This document shows positions 32,384 to 41,525 of a DNA stretch of 64,000 nucleotides, piece after piece. The stretch spans positions 496,001 through 560,000 of the forward strand of contig JAGVVL010000029.1 of assembly GCA_018287875.1 (NCBI GenBank). The letters run 5' to 3'. The notes under the pieces are model-generated. The model was not told the origin of the DNA, did no database searches, and worked only from the letters and a program-made list of their open reading frames with translations. Position numbers and translations under genes: made by a program. How positions within the stretch are numbered: position 1 is the first letter of the stretch; each line of letters opens with the position of its first letter. The DNA comes from Nigrospora sphaerica (Eukaryota; Ascomycota; Sordariomycetes; Amphisphaeriales; Apiosporaceae).

Positions 32384-33539
32384 ATGCATACTCAGTCATT
32401 CAATACTAGAATTATCCAAAAATATACACAGAATGCAGCCCGTGTATTAGAAGTGACAACACCACATGGAGTGATTCAAACGCCAGCTTTTATGCCAGTA
32501 GGGACGCGGGCTTTTGTAAATCACTTAAGCCCTGCTGATTTACTTGCAACAAACAGCCAAATTATTTTGGGGGCAATACTTATCACATGTTAGTCTCCCT
32601 GGCTTAGAGACCATTCGCTCTCAAGGTGGTATGCATCCTTTTATGCAATGGAAAGGCCCTATGTTAACGGATAGCGGAGGTTATCAGGTATTTAGTTTAA
32701 CCCGTGCGGGTCTATGCACCGTAGATGCTAGTGGCGCGCATTTTAAACATCCTCACTCAAACCAAGTGATTCACTTAACGCCTACGGCTTCTATTCAAGC
32801 TCAAAAAGTGATTGGGGCAGATATTATGATGGCTTTTGATGATTGTGTCATCGAATCGACTGGGCGAGAAAATATTATTGCGGGTATGGAGCGTACTCAT
32901 CAGTGGTTATTAGAAGCAAAAGCGCTACATCAAACTTCACCACTATCTAGTTATGGAAACTATCAAGCATTATTTGGTATTGTTCAAGGAGGTTATTTTA
33001 AAGACTTACGCGAAAAAAGTGCTGAGTTTATAGAATCTTTAGATCTAGAAGGGGTAGGTATTGGAGGTGAATCGATAGGGCCTTCGCTAGATTCTACGTG
33101 TACCATACTAGATTGGGTGCGGCCTATTTTAAATGAAAATAAGGTGCGTTATCCCATGGGAGTTGGATTGAGTCCAAAGGATCTGATTGGTGTAGTGGCG
33201 CATGGAGCAGATATTTTTGACTGTGTAGCGCCGACTCGTAATGCAAGACATGGTTCACTATATTGCGGTGAATTTGCTATTGTAGATGGTTGGTTGCAAT
33301 TTAATGATTTAGTGCCCAATGGAAGAATTTTAATTAAAAAACGTGAATATGAGCATGATGAGCAACCGATTATGCCAGATTGTCACTGTGGAACTTGTCA
33401 ACAGTACAGTCGTGCGTATTTGCATTACTTGTTTCGACAAAAATCAGCTTTATACTACCCTTTAGCTTGTTTGCATAATATTTATGTCATGCAAGAAACG
33501 TGCGCACGTATGAGAGCTATTATCTTAGAACAATCTTAA
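32384..33539 (+). CDS. tgt: tRNA-guanine transglycosylase (two missing bases)
   Basis: About 385 residues. Tgt exchanges guanine-34 for preQ1 in GUN-anticodon tRNAs. The N-terminal frame gives RVLEVTTPHGVIQTPAFMPVGTRA. Two bases are missing close together near 32570-32595 (a G5 run and a TT), after which PGLETIRSQGGMHPFMQW continues. The catalytic Asp is in LTDSGGYQVFSL and the second in MAFDDC. Substrate-loop GIVQGG and GGESIG are present, and the zinc site is CHCGTCQ...H. It usually lies upstream of yajC-secDF; here sufC follows after nine bases. Confidence 0.95.
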
Positions 33540-33548
33540 GGTTTTAAA

Positions 33549-34287
33549 ATGTTTACGATTAATAATTTACATGTTTCAGTTGGAGAGAAGCCTATCTTAA
33601 AGGGTATTAACCTTGATATAGAACCAGGTAAAGTGAATGTTATTATGGGTCCTAATGGCTCTGGCAAAAGCACGCTAGCGCATGCATTAGCGGGGCAACC
33701 TGGTTATACTGTGACTGACGGTTCAGTCGAGTATCAAGGAAAAGATCTATTAGCTTTATCTCCAGAAGAGCGTGCCCAAGCTGGATTATTTGTTAGTTTT
33801 CAGTATCCAGTCGAAATACCAGGCGTTTCTACTATTTATTTTTTAAAGACGGCTTTAAATGCAATTCGCAAAGCTCGAGGCGAAAAAGAGCTAGATGCGG
33901 TTGATTTTTTAAGTTATGTAAAAGAGCGTCTCCCTTTAGTGCAATTAGATAGTTCTTTTCTATATCGCTCGCTTAATGAAGGGTTTTCAGGAGGAGAGAA
34001 AAAAGAAATGAAATCCTACAATTAGCTGTTTTAGAACCTAGTTTAGCTATTTTAGATGAGACTGATTCAGGCTTAGATATTGATTCTTTAAAAACAGTCG
34101 CAGAGGCAATTAACCAGTTACGTTCCCCTCTCGTACTTTTTTAATTATTACTCATTACCAGCGTTTGCTGCAGTATGTTAAGCCAGATTATGTGCATATT
34201 TTGTATCAAGGTAAAATTGTACGTTCAGGAGATATGAGTTTAGCCGCTTTATTGGAAGCAAAAGGGTATCAAGATATTATTTCATAG
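33549..34287 (+). CDS. sufC: Fe-S assembly ATPase SufC (two frameshifts)
   Basis: About 246 residues. SufC is the ABC-type ATPase of the SufBCD scaffold for Fe-S cluster building. It has Walker [12 protein letters not shown], the family's [13 protein letters not shown], signature GFSGGEKKR, and Walker B with the Suf-specific [14 protein letters not shown]. The C-terminus reads [29 protein letters not shown]. Breaks are at the A6 run near 34004 (after GGEKK) and at the C4 run near 34127. No sufB, sufD or sufS lies nearby, so the gene is separated from its usual operon. Confidence 0.92.
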
Positions 34288-34298
34288 AGATTATTCGC

Positions 34299-34960
34299 AT
34301 GTATCGGTTAATTAGTAAAAGGCTGGTTTATGTTTTACTAAGCCTACATGGCTTACTATATACTGGAAATGGTGTACTTTATGCAGACACTTTTAGTACA
34401 GATGCGCATTATCAAGTCTATTTTACACCGATACATAATTGTACGGCAGAGGTGATTCGAGCGCTCCAAAAGGCAAAAAAAGTATTTATGTGCAAGCCTA
34501 TTTTTTAACGGAAAAAACTATTTTAGAAGCCTTAGTTACGGCAAAAGAAAGAGGCATTGATGTGCATGTGCTTCTCGATAAAAATCATCCTGAACATGCT
34601 TTTGGTATTCAAGTAATGCGAAAAGCACACATTCCTATATGGATTGATCATGCCTCAGGTCTTGCGCATAATAAGGTAATGATTATTGACCAAAAGCAAG
34701 TCATTACTGGCTCTTTTAATTTTAGTTACTCAGCGAATCGTAGAAATCGAGAAAATTTATTAATTATTCAAGATCAGGGATTGGCAAAACAGTATTTAGA
34801 AAATTGGAAGCGTTGCCAAATAAAAGCAGTGCAAGAAAAACCAATACGTTCCTCTACAAAAAAGCAAAAAACGGACTTTCGCAATCAACAAGATTGGAAA
34901 AAAGTAGGGGTGGTAGTATTGATTATTACTTTGCTCATGTGCTGGGATCGCTGGTTCTAA
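34299..34960 (+). CDS. Exported single-HKD phospholipase D-like protein (one frameshift)
   Basis: About 220 residues. The N-terminus carries a hydrophobic signal (RLVYVLLSLHGLLYTGNGVLYA). The core is one PLD/Nuc-type catalytic module: HNKVMIIDQKQVITGSFNFS (the HxKx4D motif) followed by ANRRNRENLLII. Such single-motif proteins dimerise to form the active site and act as nucleases or phospholipases. The C-terminus has a hydrophobic stretch (VVVLIITLLMCW), perhaps a membrane anchor. One A is missing from the A7 run near 34480. It starts 12 bases after sufC but is functionally unrelated. Substrate unknown. Confidence 0.8.
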
Positions 34961-35041
34961 CTGTAAGGAAAAGTACTTAGTTTATATAAAGTATTGGATT
35001 CAAAGACAGCTTTTAGTATTCTAAAAGGTATATACATGCAG

Positions 35042-35057
35042 TTATAAGGAGGTAATG
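35042..35057 (+). promoter_or_regulatory. Strong ribosome binding site
   Basis: AAGGAGG about six bases before the ATG at 35059 is a near-perfect Shine-Dalgarno sequence. It supports the small gene that follows as really translated. Confidence 0.75.
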
Positions 35058-35058
35058 C

Positions 35059-35322
35059 ATGACTCAAAAAGAACCTTTATTACGTTTTCAAACCGTAAAT
35101 ACAAGTGATCCGTTAAATAATGAAAGGTGTGTTTCTACACTGGATAAAATATTAATAAATCTTAAAGAATTACTATTCTTTTCAAAAATTAATTCAAAAG
35201 ATAGGTCAGTTCATGGGCAACAGAGAAACAGATTGCGTAAGCCGGTTCCTAAAGAAGAGAGGCATCCTACTATTTCTAGTCCTACTGAGTACACTCCGTT
35301 ATTAGGGATAAATAACTCATAG
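35059..35322 (+). CDS. Small unknown protein (87 aa)
   Basis: An intact 87-residue frame with a strong ribosome site. It has no signal peptide or clear membrane segment; a short hydrophobic patch (ILINLKELLFFSKI) sits in the middle, followed by a basic stretch (RNRLRKPVPKEER). The C-terminus, SPTEYTPLLG, contains an acidic dileucine-like E-x3-LL and an overlapping Y-x2-L, both resembling eukaryotic sorting signals. A PLL also occurs near the N-terminus. I recognise no family. It lies alone between the PLD-like gene and the convergent paralogue array. A secreted effector is possible but unproven. Confidence 0.6.
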   Translation: MTQKEPLLRFQTVNTSDPLNNERCVSTLDKILINLKELLFFSKINSKDRSVHGQQRNRLRKPVPKEERHPTISSPTEYTPLLGINNS

Positions 35323-35419
35323 TATCTATAGTTAACATTACGGTTTGGCTGTATAGCGTTTATATAAGGCCGTTAGATGGCATACGCCAATAGATGTTCT
35401 AACCAAGGCGAGGTGCGTG

Positions 35420-35698
35420 CTAAGTAGGATCAAAAAGCAAAGTGAGTCCATCTCTAGAACATAAGTGCTGAATAAAAGGCTGTGTGGTATGGAATAAGCT
35501 TGACTTTTGATAGCCTATAAGCCACTGAAAAAAGGTAGAATGATGCTGTTTTATTATCCATGCCATCCCATCTAAGAGAAGGCAGGTAAAGGAGAAAAGA
35601 CATAGTTGTAGGACAGTGAGCCATATGCCTGCTTTGAGTATTTGAGGTCCTAATGAAGCAATCTGACTTTTTATACTTATTGGTTGCATATGGCTCAC
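35420..35698 (-). pseudogene. Truncated duplicate of the adjacent multi-TM paralogue (member A)
   Basis: 92 residues. The first ~45 (SLGPQILKAGIWLTVLQLCLFSFTCLLLDGM) are nearly identical to member B just upstream, at DNA level as well (about 35575-35655 against 36430-36515). After that the two still match in part (GYQK...LFHTTQ.FIQ) and then the copy stops. It appears to be a partial tandem duplication. It may still be expressed as a one- or two-helix fragment. Confidence 0.6.
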
Positions 35699-35706
35699 TC
35701 GCTAGT

Positions 35707-36564
35707 TTAAGCGTTGGTTTTGTACCGAGTATATAAAATATGAGCATTTTGGAAACTTAAATGACATACACCCAAGACACGTTCTATCAAAAACCAGAAG
35801 CCACTACATCCTATAGGGAATAGCATAATATTTAATAATGCACGATAACCAAACAGGTTATCTATAAAAGAAGGAGAGGCATTGATATAAGCTGCGCACT
35901 GCATGAGTAGAGTGTTGATATGACTAGCTAATGCTGTATTAAGCGTTACGGGTAAAATCATAGCACATACTAATCCCATGGACATGAGCCAGCCCGTTAT
36001 ATAAAGACCTAAAAAGAGAGCGCCTTTAGGCGTATTGTGATTCCAAGAGGGGCGAGGTCTGTAGGTTGGTAGCAAGTAATTTAAAACCTCGAAGGAAGCA
36101 AGTAAGAGGGCGGCCCCTAAATGAGGTGTAGAGGATATATCCATATATCTGAAGATAGTATACGAAATGGCGTATATATGCTTGCCTAGTATAGTTTGTG
36201 TTTGCAAAAATATACTGAGGATGAAAAGGGTATTGAATAGTAGCAGCGCCTTAGCAGATAACGTATGAAAGATTTTTCGTGTATTGAAGAGTTGATAGGT
36301 ACTAAACAAGCAGTTGATACTTAAATCAACAAGTAAAGAAAGCCCATATCTAGTGCATAAGAGCTGAATAAAAAGCTGAGTCGTATGGAATAAGGCTGGC
36401 TTTTGATATCCTATTATCGATGACATTCCGTCTAAGAGAAGACAGGTAAAGGAGAAAAGACATAGTTGTAGGACAGTGAGCCATAGGCCTGCTTTGAGTA
36501 TTTGTTGTCCTAATGAAGCAAAGTGGCCGCTTAAAGAACGGTAAGGGGATGTTATCTGTTGCAT
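35707..36564 (-). CDS. Multi-TM paralogue, member B (long form)
   Basis: 285 residues, the longest member of the family that fills 35.4-39.1 kb. It starts with the family's ILKAGLWL.VLQL amphipathic/hydrophobic opening and ends with the related tail HILYTRYKTNA. Six or so hydrophobic segments are visible, including LLLFNTLFILSIFL, GLYITGWLMSMGLVCAMILPV and LLNIMLFPIGCSGFWFLI. The middle WG-SR-L motif of the other members is not obvious. Function unknown; it is in line with and 30 bases from member C. Confidence 0.75.
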   Translation of the reverse strand: MQQITSPYRSLSGHFASLGQQILKAGLWLTVLQLCLFSFTCLLLDGMSSIIGYQKPALFHTTQLFIQLLCTRYGLSLLVDLSINCLFSTYQLFNTRKIFHTLSAKALLLFNTLFILSIFLQTQTILGKHIYAISYTIFRYMDISSTPHLGAALLLASFEVLNYLLPTYRPRPSWNHNTPKGALFLGLYITGWLMSMGLVCAMILPVTLNTALASHINTLLMQCAAYINASPSFIDNLFGYRALLNIMLFPIGCSGFWFLIERVLGVCHLSFQNAHILYTRYKTNA

Positions 36565-36594
36565 ACTAATTGAAAAGTAAAGTAAAAAATTGCT

Positions 36595-37212
36595 TTATAG
36601 GTTGAGATATAAAGCATATCCAGTTTGAAAAATAGTTTTAAATAAGGAAGCTAAAAGCGCAATACCAAAAATTGCATTGACTATGAGAACAGATACACTC
36701 AATAGACTCACACCAATGTAGGAGGCTTTTTGTAAAAGAGTAAATATAGGGAAATTAGATTTTGCCTTTATATAGGACTGCGTAACTGTTTGTATCGTAT
36801 TTTGGGTCTCGCTGATAGTCGCAGGGGGCGTTGAGGCTTTAAGAATGGCTGAGATGGCTAAGGCACTACCGATTGCTAATAAGCATAATTGATTGGCGGT
36901 AAGCTTAGTTAATATCCCCTCTCTATTTAATACTCGAGATGTTCCCCAAATAAAAAAACTGAATGCATATAGTAAAGAAGAGGTAGTGAAAATTTTATAG
37001 ACAAAAACGCGAGAAGTGATATCTACTGCATTTTGAAAATTTTGGTCTACTACCCATGCAGCCCCACCAATCATTAGGATGGATAAGGTTTGAATGGCTA
37101 ATTGTATGGAGGTTAGCCAAATACCTTCTTTAAGGATTCGGTAACTTAAAGGAGAAAGATAGGTATGTGAGAATGATGGTGGTAATCGCATGATTTTTAT
37201 ACCAGTAAACAA
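36595..37212 (-). CDS. Multi-TM paralogue, member C
   Basis: 205 residues, intact, about four membrane helices. Family marks: LSPLSYRILKEGIWL near residue 20, FFIWGTSRVLNREGILTKLT in the middle, and FQTGYALYLNL at the C-terminus. A polar stretch between helices (TPPATISETQNTIQTVTQSY) is probably a loop. No known domain is recognised. It lies 10 bases downstream of member D, which suggests one transcript. Confidence 0.78.
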   Translation of the reverse strand: MFTGIKIMRLPPSFSHTYLSPLSYRILKEGIWLTSIQLAIQTLSILMIGGAAWVVDQNFQNAVDITSRVFVYKIFTTSSLLYAFSFFIWGTSRVLNREGILTKLTANQLCLLAIGSALAISAILKASTPPATISETQNTIQTVTQSYIKAKSNFPIFTLLQKASYIGVSLLSVSVLIVNAIFGIALLASLFKTIFQTGYALYLNL

Positions 37213-37222
37213 GAAAATTATA

Positions 37223-37837
37223 TTAGATAAATAAAGCGTAGGCCGTTTGTAAAATACCCGTACATAAGGCTACGAAACGAGTGATAAGAAAACTTATGTT
37301 TAATACACCCATGACTAGACCTATTACTGAGGCTAATTTAAAAGCGCGTTTAGTAAAAGCGCTCAAGCTATCAAAATCAAGTTGTGGATCTATGTAGGGT
37401 TTCGAAGATTCTTGTATTAGATCCTCTTGTTTTTTTTTGTCTACCCAATTATTAAATCCTATGGTAGGTGTCATTGTCACTACAGTCATTAGCACAATGA
37501 ACGTGCTACTCAGTGCTAATACAATGAGTGGAAGTGTAGTCAGTTCAAGTAGCATGTGTTCTCTATTTAAAATGCGAAATGCTCCCCAAAGTAGGCAGCC
37601 CCATACATTTAATATAGAAGGTATATGTTTTATGTTTATACTATGTATAAACAGTTGAGTGTTTATGCTTAATGCATGTTGAAAGTCTCTTGTGATTAAG
37701 CCTTGAATAATACTAGCGCTCAAGCTACCGATTAGTTTTAGGGCGGTTTCTATGAAGAGTAACCACAGTCCTTCTTGTAGTATTTGATAGCCTAGAGGAG
37801 AAACATAGTTTCCTAAGAGTAGTGATAGAGATGGCAT
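37223..37837 (-). CDS. Multi-TM paralogue, member D
   Basis: 204 residues, intact. It opens VSPLGYQILQEGLWLLFIE, has CLLWGAFRILNREHMLLELT in the middle and ends ILQTAYALFI, the same three landmarks as its neighbours. The charged loop VDKKKQEDLIQESSKPY lies between the second and third hydrophobic pairs. Overall identity to other members looks low outside the landmarks, suggesting old duplication and divergence. Function unknown. Confidence 0.78.
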   Translation of the reverse strand: MPSLSLLLGNYVSPLGYQILQEGLWLLFIETALKLIGSLSASIIQGLITRDFQHALSINTQLFIHSINIKHIPSILNVWGCLLWGAFRILNREHMLLELTTLPLIVLALSSTFIVLMTVVTMTPTIGFNNWVDKKKQEDLIQESSKPYIDPQLDFDSLSAFTKRAFKLASVIGLVMGVLNISFLITRFVALCTGILQTAYALFI

Positions 37838-37846
37838 GTTATTTAG

Positions 37847-38491
37847 TTAAAAGCTTTCGAAAAAAATAGATTTATATCGGCGGTATAAAGCATATCCTGC
37901 TTGAAAACTAGTTTTAAATAATGCAATACATTGCGCAAACCAAAAACCTAGATTGAATGCCAAGTGAGTGATGTGAAGCACACTTAAAAAAGTATAAGAG
38001 AGCTTACCTAAAGAGCTAAAGGTACCAAAGTGGGATGCCATTTTGAGGTAGCTAGAAAATAGGTGGTCTAGTTCCGTGAAGTCTACTTCCCTTAAGGTTG
38101 CTCGGGTGTCTAACTCTTGAGTAAATAAAAGCAGCAAAACTATTAATAAAAGTAAACTACTAAGTGTTAGGACAATCAGTGTGCTAGCATTAATTTTGTT
38201 TAGCCGTTCTTCTCTTTTTAAGGTACGTGAGGCGCCCCAGATAATGCAGGCGACTAACCCCAAAATAAAAGATGCATGCTGTATCTCGTTTATAAAGACT
38301 CCCATCGGTAGGTATAATGTAGTTTTTAAATCCTTCCCTACTATGCATGCCGTACAAGCAATAAGTATGGACTGCGATAATATAAACCACATTTTTATCA
38401 TTATCAGCCATAAGCTTTCTTGTAGCGTTTCGTAAGTGAGAGGTGAAAGGTGGGTTTTTAAAAAATTCTGTATGAGATTTATAGATTGCAT
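37847..38491 (-). CDS. Multi-TM paralogue, member E
   Basis: 214 residues, intact. Landmarks are LSPLTYETLQESLWLIMI, ACIIWGASRTLKREERLNKI and FQAGYALYRRYKSIFF. About four to five hydrophobic helices. Its last ~30 bases of coding sequence (near 37862-37892) are almost identical to those of member F (near 38536-38566), so part of the pair is a recent copy or has undergone gene conversion. It is nine bases upstream of member D. Confidence 0.78.
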   Translation of the reverse strand: MQSINLIQNFLKTHLSPLTYETLQESLWLIMIKMWFILSQSILIACTACIVGKDLKTTLYLPMGVFINEIQHASFILGLVACIIWGASRTLKREERLNKINASTLIVLTLSSLLLLIVLLLLFTQELDTRATLREVDFTELDHLFSSYLKMASHFGTFSSLGKLSYTFLSVLHITHLAFNLGFWFAQCIALFKTSFQAGYALYRRYKSIFFESF

Positions 38492-38524
38492 CGGGCGGCT
38501 CGTGCTGCTGGGTAAAAAGTAAAA

Positions 38525-39147
38525 TTAACGGAAATAAAAAATAGATTTATATCGGCGGTATAAAGCACGTCCTGTTTGAAAAGGTATCTTCAATAAGGCG
38601 ATACCTTTCAGGATAAAAAAACGTATTGTGATTAATAAGCTAGCGATGTTAAGGATCCCAATCAGGATATAAGCTACCTGTTCTAATAAATTCAAGGCAT
38701 GGAAATGAGCCCCTGTCTCTAGATAGCTCCCTAGTATTTCATACACTGCCCGCCCATTGAAACGGATATCAGCCATTCTTAGCTGGTCTTCAAATTTAAT
38801 TGCCGTAGCCACAAGTAAAATAGGGCTAAGCATTAGTAGAAAAAGTTTTTTAGAGGTGAGCTGATTGAGTCTGTCTTGTCTGCTTAAGATACGTGAAGCC
38901 CCCAAAGAAAAGTGAAGGATAACTCTAGGATAAAAGAGAAATCATATTTTTCTTGTAGCCACCCTTGAAGAGAAATGCCCCATACAGTAGGTATATCCTT
39001 ACCTACTATCCATATGTTGCAAGCCATTTCGATCAAGAATAATAATGCAAGCCCTTGCTCTAGTATTATGAGCCGTATACTTTCTTTTAGAATGTCATAA
39101 CTAATAGGAGAAAGAGTAGATTGTAAAAACCTGGGAAGGGCTTTCAT
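38525..39147 (-). CDS. Multi-TM paralogue, member F (one frameshift)
   Basis: About 207 residues when a one-base gap near 38895 is bridged; the break falls within the WGASRIL landmark. It opens LSPISYDILKESIRLIILE and ends FQTGRALYRRYKSIFY. It is the first of the tandem genes and starts 26 bases after the slipin gene stop, in the same direction, so the slipin and the array may share a transcript. Function unknown. Confidence 0.72.
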
Positions 39148-39173
39148 AAGTGTTTAAAGCGACAGATTCTCAC

Positions 39174-39952
39174 TTAAGAATCAGTCTTTGGTTTTTCCTC
39201 TAACCTATCCATCAAGCCTTTTAACAAGTCAATAGGAACAGGGAAAATAATTGTTGAGCTCTTGTCTGAAGAAATTTGATCTAAAGTCTGTAGGTAGCGT
39301 AACTGGAGCGCTTGAGGCTCTTTTCCCAATATGGCTGCAGCTTCTGCAATAGATTCGGCGGCTTGCACTTCCCCTTGCGCATGAATCACTTCAGCGCGTC
39401 GTTCTCTTTCAGCGACTGCCTGTCTTGCAATGGCTTTGACCATGCTTTCAGGGAGATCGATTTTTTGATCTCTACCATTGATACTTTAATACCCCAGTGA
39501 TCCGTATGTTCATCAATAATACGCTGTATATCACTATTTAGTTTATCTCGATCGGATAACATTTCATCTAAATCATGACGACCAAGCACAGAGCGCAAGG
39601 TGGTTTGAGCCACTTCACTGGTGGCCATAAAGAAATCTTCGACATTAATTACGGCTTTTTTAGGGTCAACGACGTTAAAATATAACACCGCATTGACATA
39701 GACAGAGACGTTGTCTTTTGAAATCACATCTTGTGGGGGAATATCATAGACTTCAGTGCGTAAAGACACTCGGGTAATCTGTTGTAACCCAGGGATTAGC
39801 ATAATTAATCCGGGGCCTTTTACTTTCCAGAAACGGCCTAAAAATAAGATGACACCTCGTTCATATTCCTTTAAGACTTGTACACTTGAACTGAATAAGA
39901 CAATAGCAGTGACAACGGCTACGGTGGAAATAGTAAACATTGTATCGGACAT
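39174..39952 (-). CDS. Slipin (SPFH/stomatin-like membrane protein, one frameshift)
   Basis: About 259 residues. One N-terminal membrane helix ([22 protein letters not shown]) leads into the SPFH domain: [66 protein letters not shown] sequence, typical of slipins. A coiled-coil and a hydrophobic end ([15 protein letters not shown]) follow. One A is missing from the A6 run near 39462. Slipins form ring-like scaffolds that organise membrane microdomains. The usual NfeD partner is not adjacent; the next genes are the multi-TM array. Confidence 0.88.
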
Positions 39953-39966
39953 AATAGAGATCCTGA

Positions 39967-40041
39967 TGGTGTCCCCAAGGGAGTCGAACCCCTGTTGCCG
40001 CCGTGAAAGGGCGATGTCCTGGGCCTCTAGACGATGGGGAC
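39967..40041 (-). tRNA. tRNA-Glu (anticodon TTC), one base short in the T-arm
   Basis: Acceptor GTCCCC/GGGGAC, D-arm ATCGTCTAGAGGCCCAGGAC, anticodon loop CTTTCAC with stem CCGCC/GGCGG-type pairing, T-loop GTTCGACT and an encoded CCA are all present. The gene is 75 bases against 76 in E. coli: the T-stem reads AGGGG on one side but CCCTT on the other, so one C is missing from the C run at 39971-39990 on the complementary strand. It precedes the slipin gene by 15 bases. Confidence 0.93.
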
Positions 40042-40186
40042 TGAGAGGACAAATTTACAATAATACGCTTATTTTAAATGGCATGTGTAAAATGTCAATC
40101 TTTTAGTAAAAAATTGTAGGTGTGTGTTCCTTGAGTTAGTCTAAATATACTATTTTCATTCGGATATCGAGCATATTCATATGATT

Positions 40187-40864
40187 TTATAAAGTATTTT
40201 TCATATATAAGACATATCCTGCGTTCCACAATCTTTTACATAGTATTGTGAATCGGATCATTCCAAACAGTAGCAGAAAAACCCAAACATTGCCTAACGA
40301 CGCTATGGTAAAACAAAATTGCGCGAATAGTAAAAAGTATTGTGGTACAGTATAAAATATGGTACTTCCGGATATACGATGCGTATAATGCGTGTAAGTA
40401 GCTACATTAGCATTCATGAGCTCCGTATTTTGTATTATATTAGTATAAGCAGCATAATTGATGAATAGACTTATTCCTATTAAAAAAGCACTGCTGAATA
40501 TTAGAAATATAAGGCGTTTTTTTGGTAATTGGATAATTGATTCTTCTCCGGCTAATCCTTGAGAGACACCCCACACTAAATTGGTACATTGTGAGAGGAT
40601 AAAGTACCGAACAAATGGGGTATGGGCAAGCAGTGTCATACTAACTTTCCATGGAATGTGAAAACTATTGTTTATTATCCATGAGAGACAAGAAGTACAT
40701 AATAAGGCAGATAAGACAAAGGCCGTTTGTAGTGAGGCTAACCGTGCACTCTTTTTTAGCATGTGATAATTCTTTGCAAAATAGTCGCTATGGATTTTTT
40801 GAATGCTCTGAGTTATTTGTTTAAGTATTGGCATAGGAGGGGTCTTGAGTAGCAGGTAACGCAC
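40187..40864 (-). CDS. Multi-TM paralogue, member G (divergent)
   Basis: 225 residues, intact. Four or five hydrophobic helices. It matches the neighbouring array at the landmarks but loosely: YHMLKKSARLASLQTA near the N-terminus, TNLVWGVSQGLAGEES in the middle and LWNAGYVLYMKNTL at the end. It lies between smpB and tRNA-Glu on the same strand as the array, separated from it by the tRNA and the slipin gene. It is probably a diverged outlier. Function unknown. Confidence 0.7.
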   Translation of the reverse strand: MRYLLLKTPPMPILKQITQSIQKIHSDYFAKNYHMLKKSARLASLQTAFVLSALLCTSCLSWIINNSFHIPWKVSMTLLAHTPFVRYFILSQCTNLVWGVSQGLAGEESIIQLPKKRLIFLIFSSAFLIGISLFINYAAYTNIIQNTELMNANVATYTHYTHRISGSTIFYTVPQYFLLFAQFCFTIASLGNVWVFLLLFGMIRFTILCKRLWNAGYVLYMKNTL

Positions 40865-40961
40865 AAGAGACAGTATAACAGGTAATTATTTTTGGTAGCA
40901 CTGCGAGCTAACTTAAGGCTAAGTAATATGCTATCTACAGCACTAATAGCAAATGACATGC

Positions 40962-41408
40962 TTAAGCAAATCGAGCTAATCTTTCTTTTTCTCGTCTCCA
41001 ATCTTTTGCTTTGATAGCTGCCCGTTTATCGTATAATTTTTTCCTTTAGCGATACCGATGGATAGCTTAGCTAATTTTTTTCCAATATAATTTAAGCGGG
41101 ATGACAGTATATCCCTTTTCTTGAATTAATGAGGTTAAAGTGTTGAGTTCTCGGGAATTTAACAGTAATTTGCGAGTACGGTTTGCTTGTGGCGTAATAT
41201 GGCTAGAAGCGGTACTTAAGGGACTTATGTGAGATCCAATCAACCAGGCTTCTCTATTTTTAATAGTGATATATGCTTCTTGTATTTGTACGCGATGCGC
41301 ACGTAGACTTTTGACTTCCCACCCTTCTAGACAAAGCCCTGCTTCTAACTCTTTTTCAATAAAAAAATTATATCGAGCTCGTCGGTTTAGCGCTAGAATA
41401 TTAGACAT
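40962..41408 (-). CDS. smpB: SsrA-binding protein SmpB (two breaks)
   Basis: About 149 residues. SmpB binds tmRNA and brings it to stalled ribosomes. The N-terminus MSNILALNRRARYNFFIEKELEAGLCLEGWEVKSLR is diagnostic, as is EAYITIKNREAWLIGSHISP. The first frame ends YWKKIS at an A7 run near 41080, where two bases are missing (or one is extra). A second gap in the A6 run near 41039 restores KGKKLYDKRAAIKAKDWRREKER and a stop at 40962. It is divergent from ratA with no gap, the conserved smpB/ratA pairing. Confidence 0.93.
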
Positions 41409-41525
41409 AAAATGTTACGATATGAAAAAGGTTGCTGTATAAAAAGACTGGATGCGTTTAGCAGGTTTTTTAATTTAAGTTATTTATTATCCTATCTTTT
41501 TCCTAAGACTCAAAGAGTATTATTC

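Noticed and set aside
40813..41001. Separate 62-codon minus-strand gene between smpB and member G
   Set aside because: It overlaps the true 3' end of smpB in another frame and the start of member G; an artefact of the smpB breaks.
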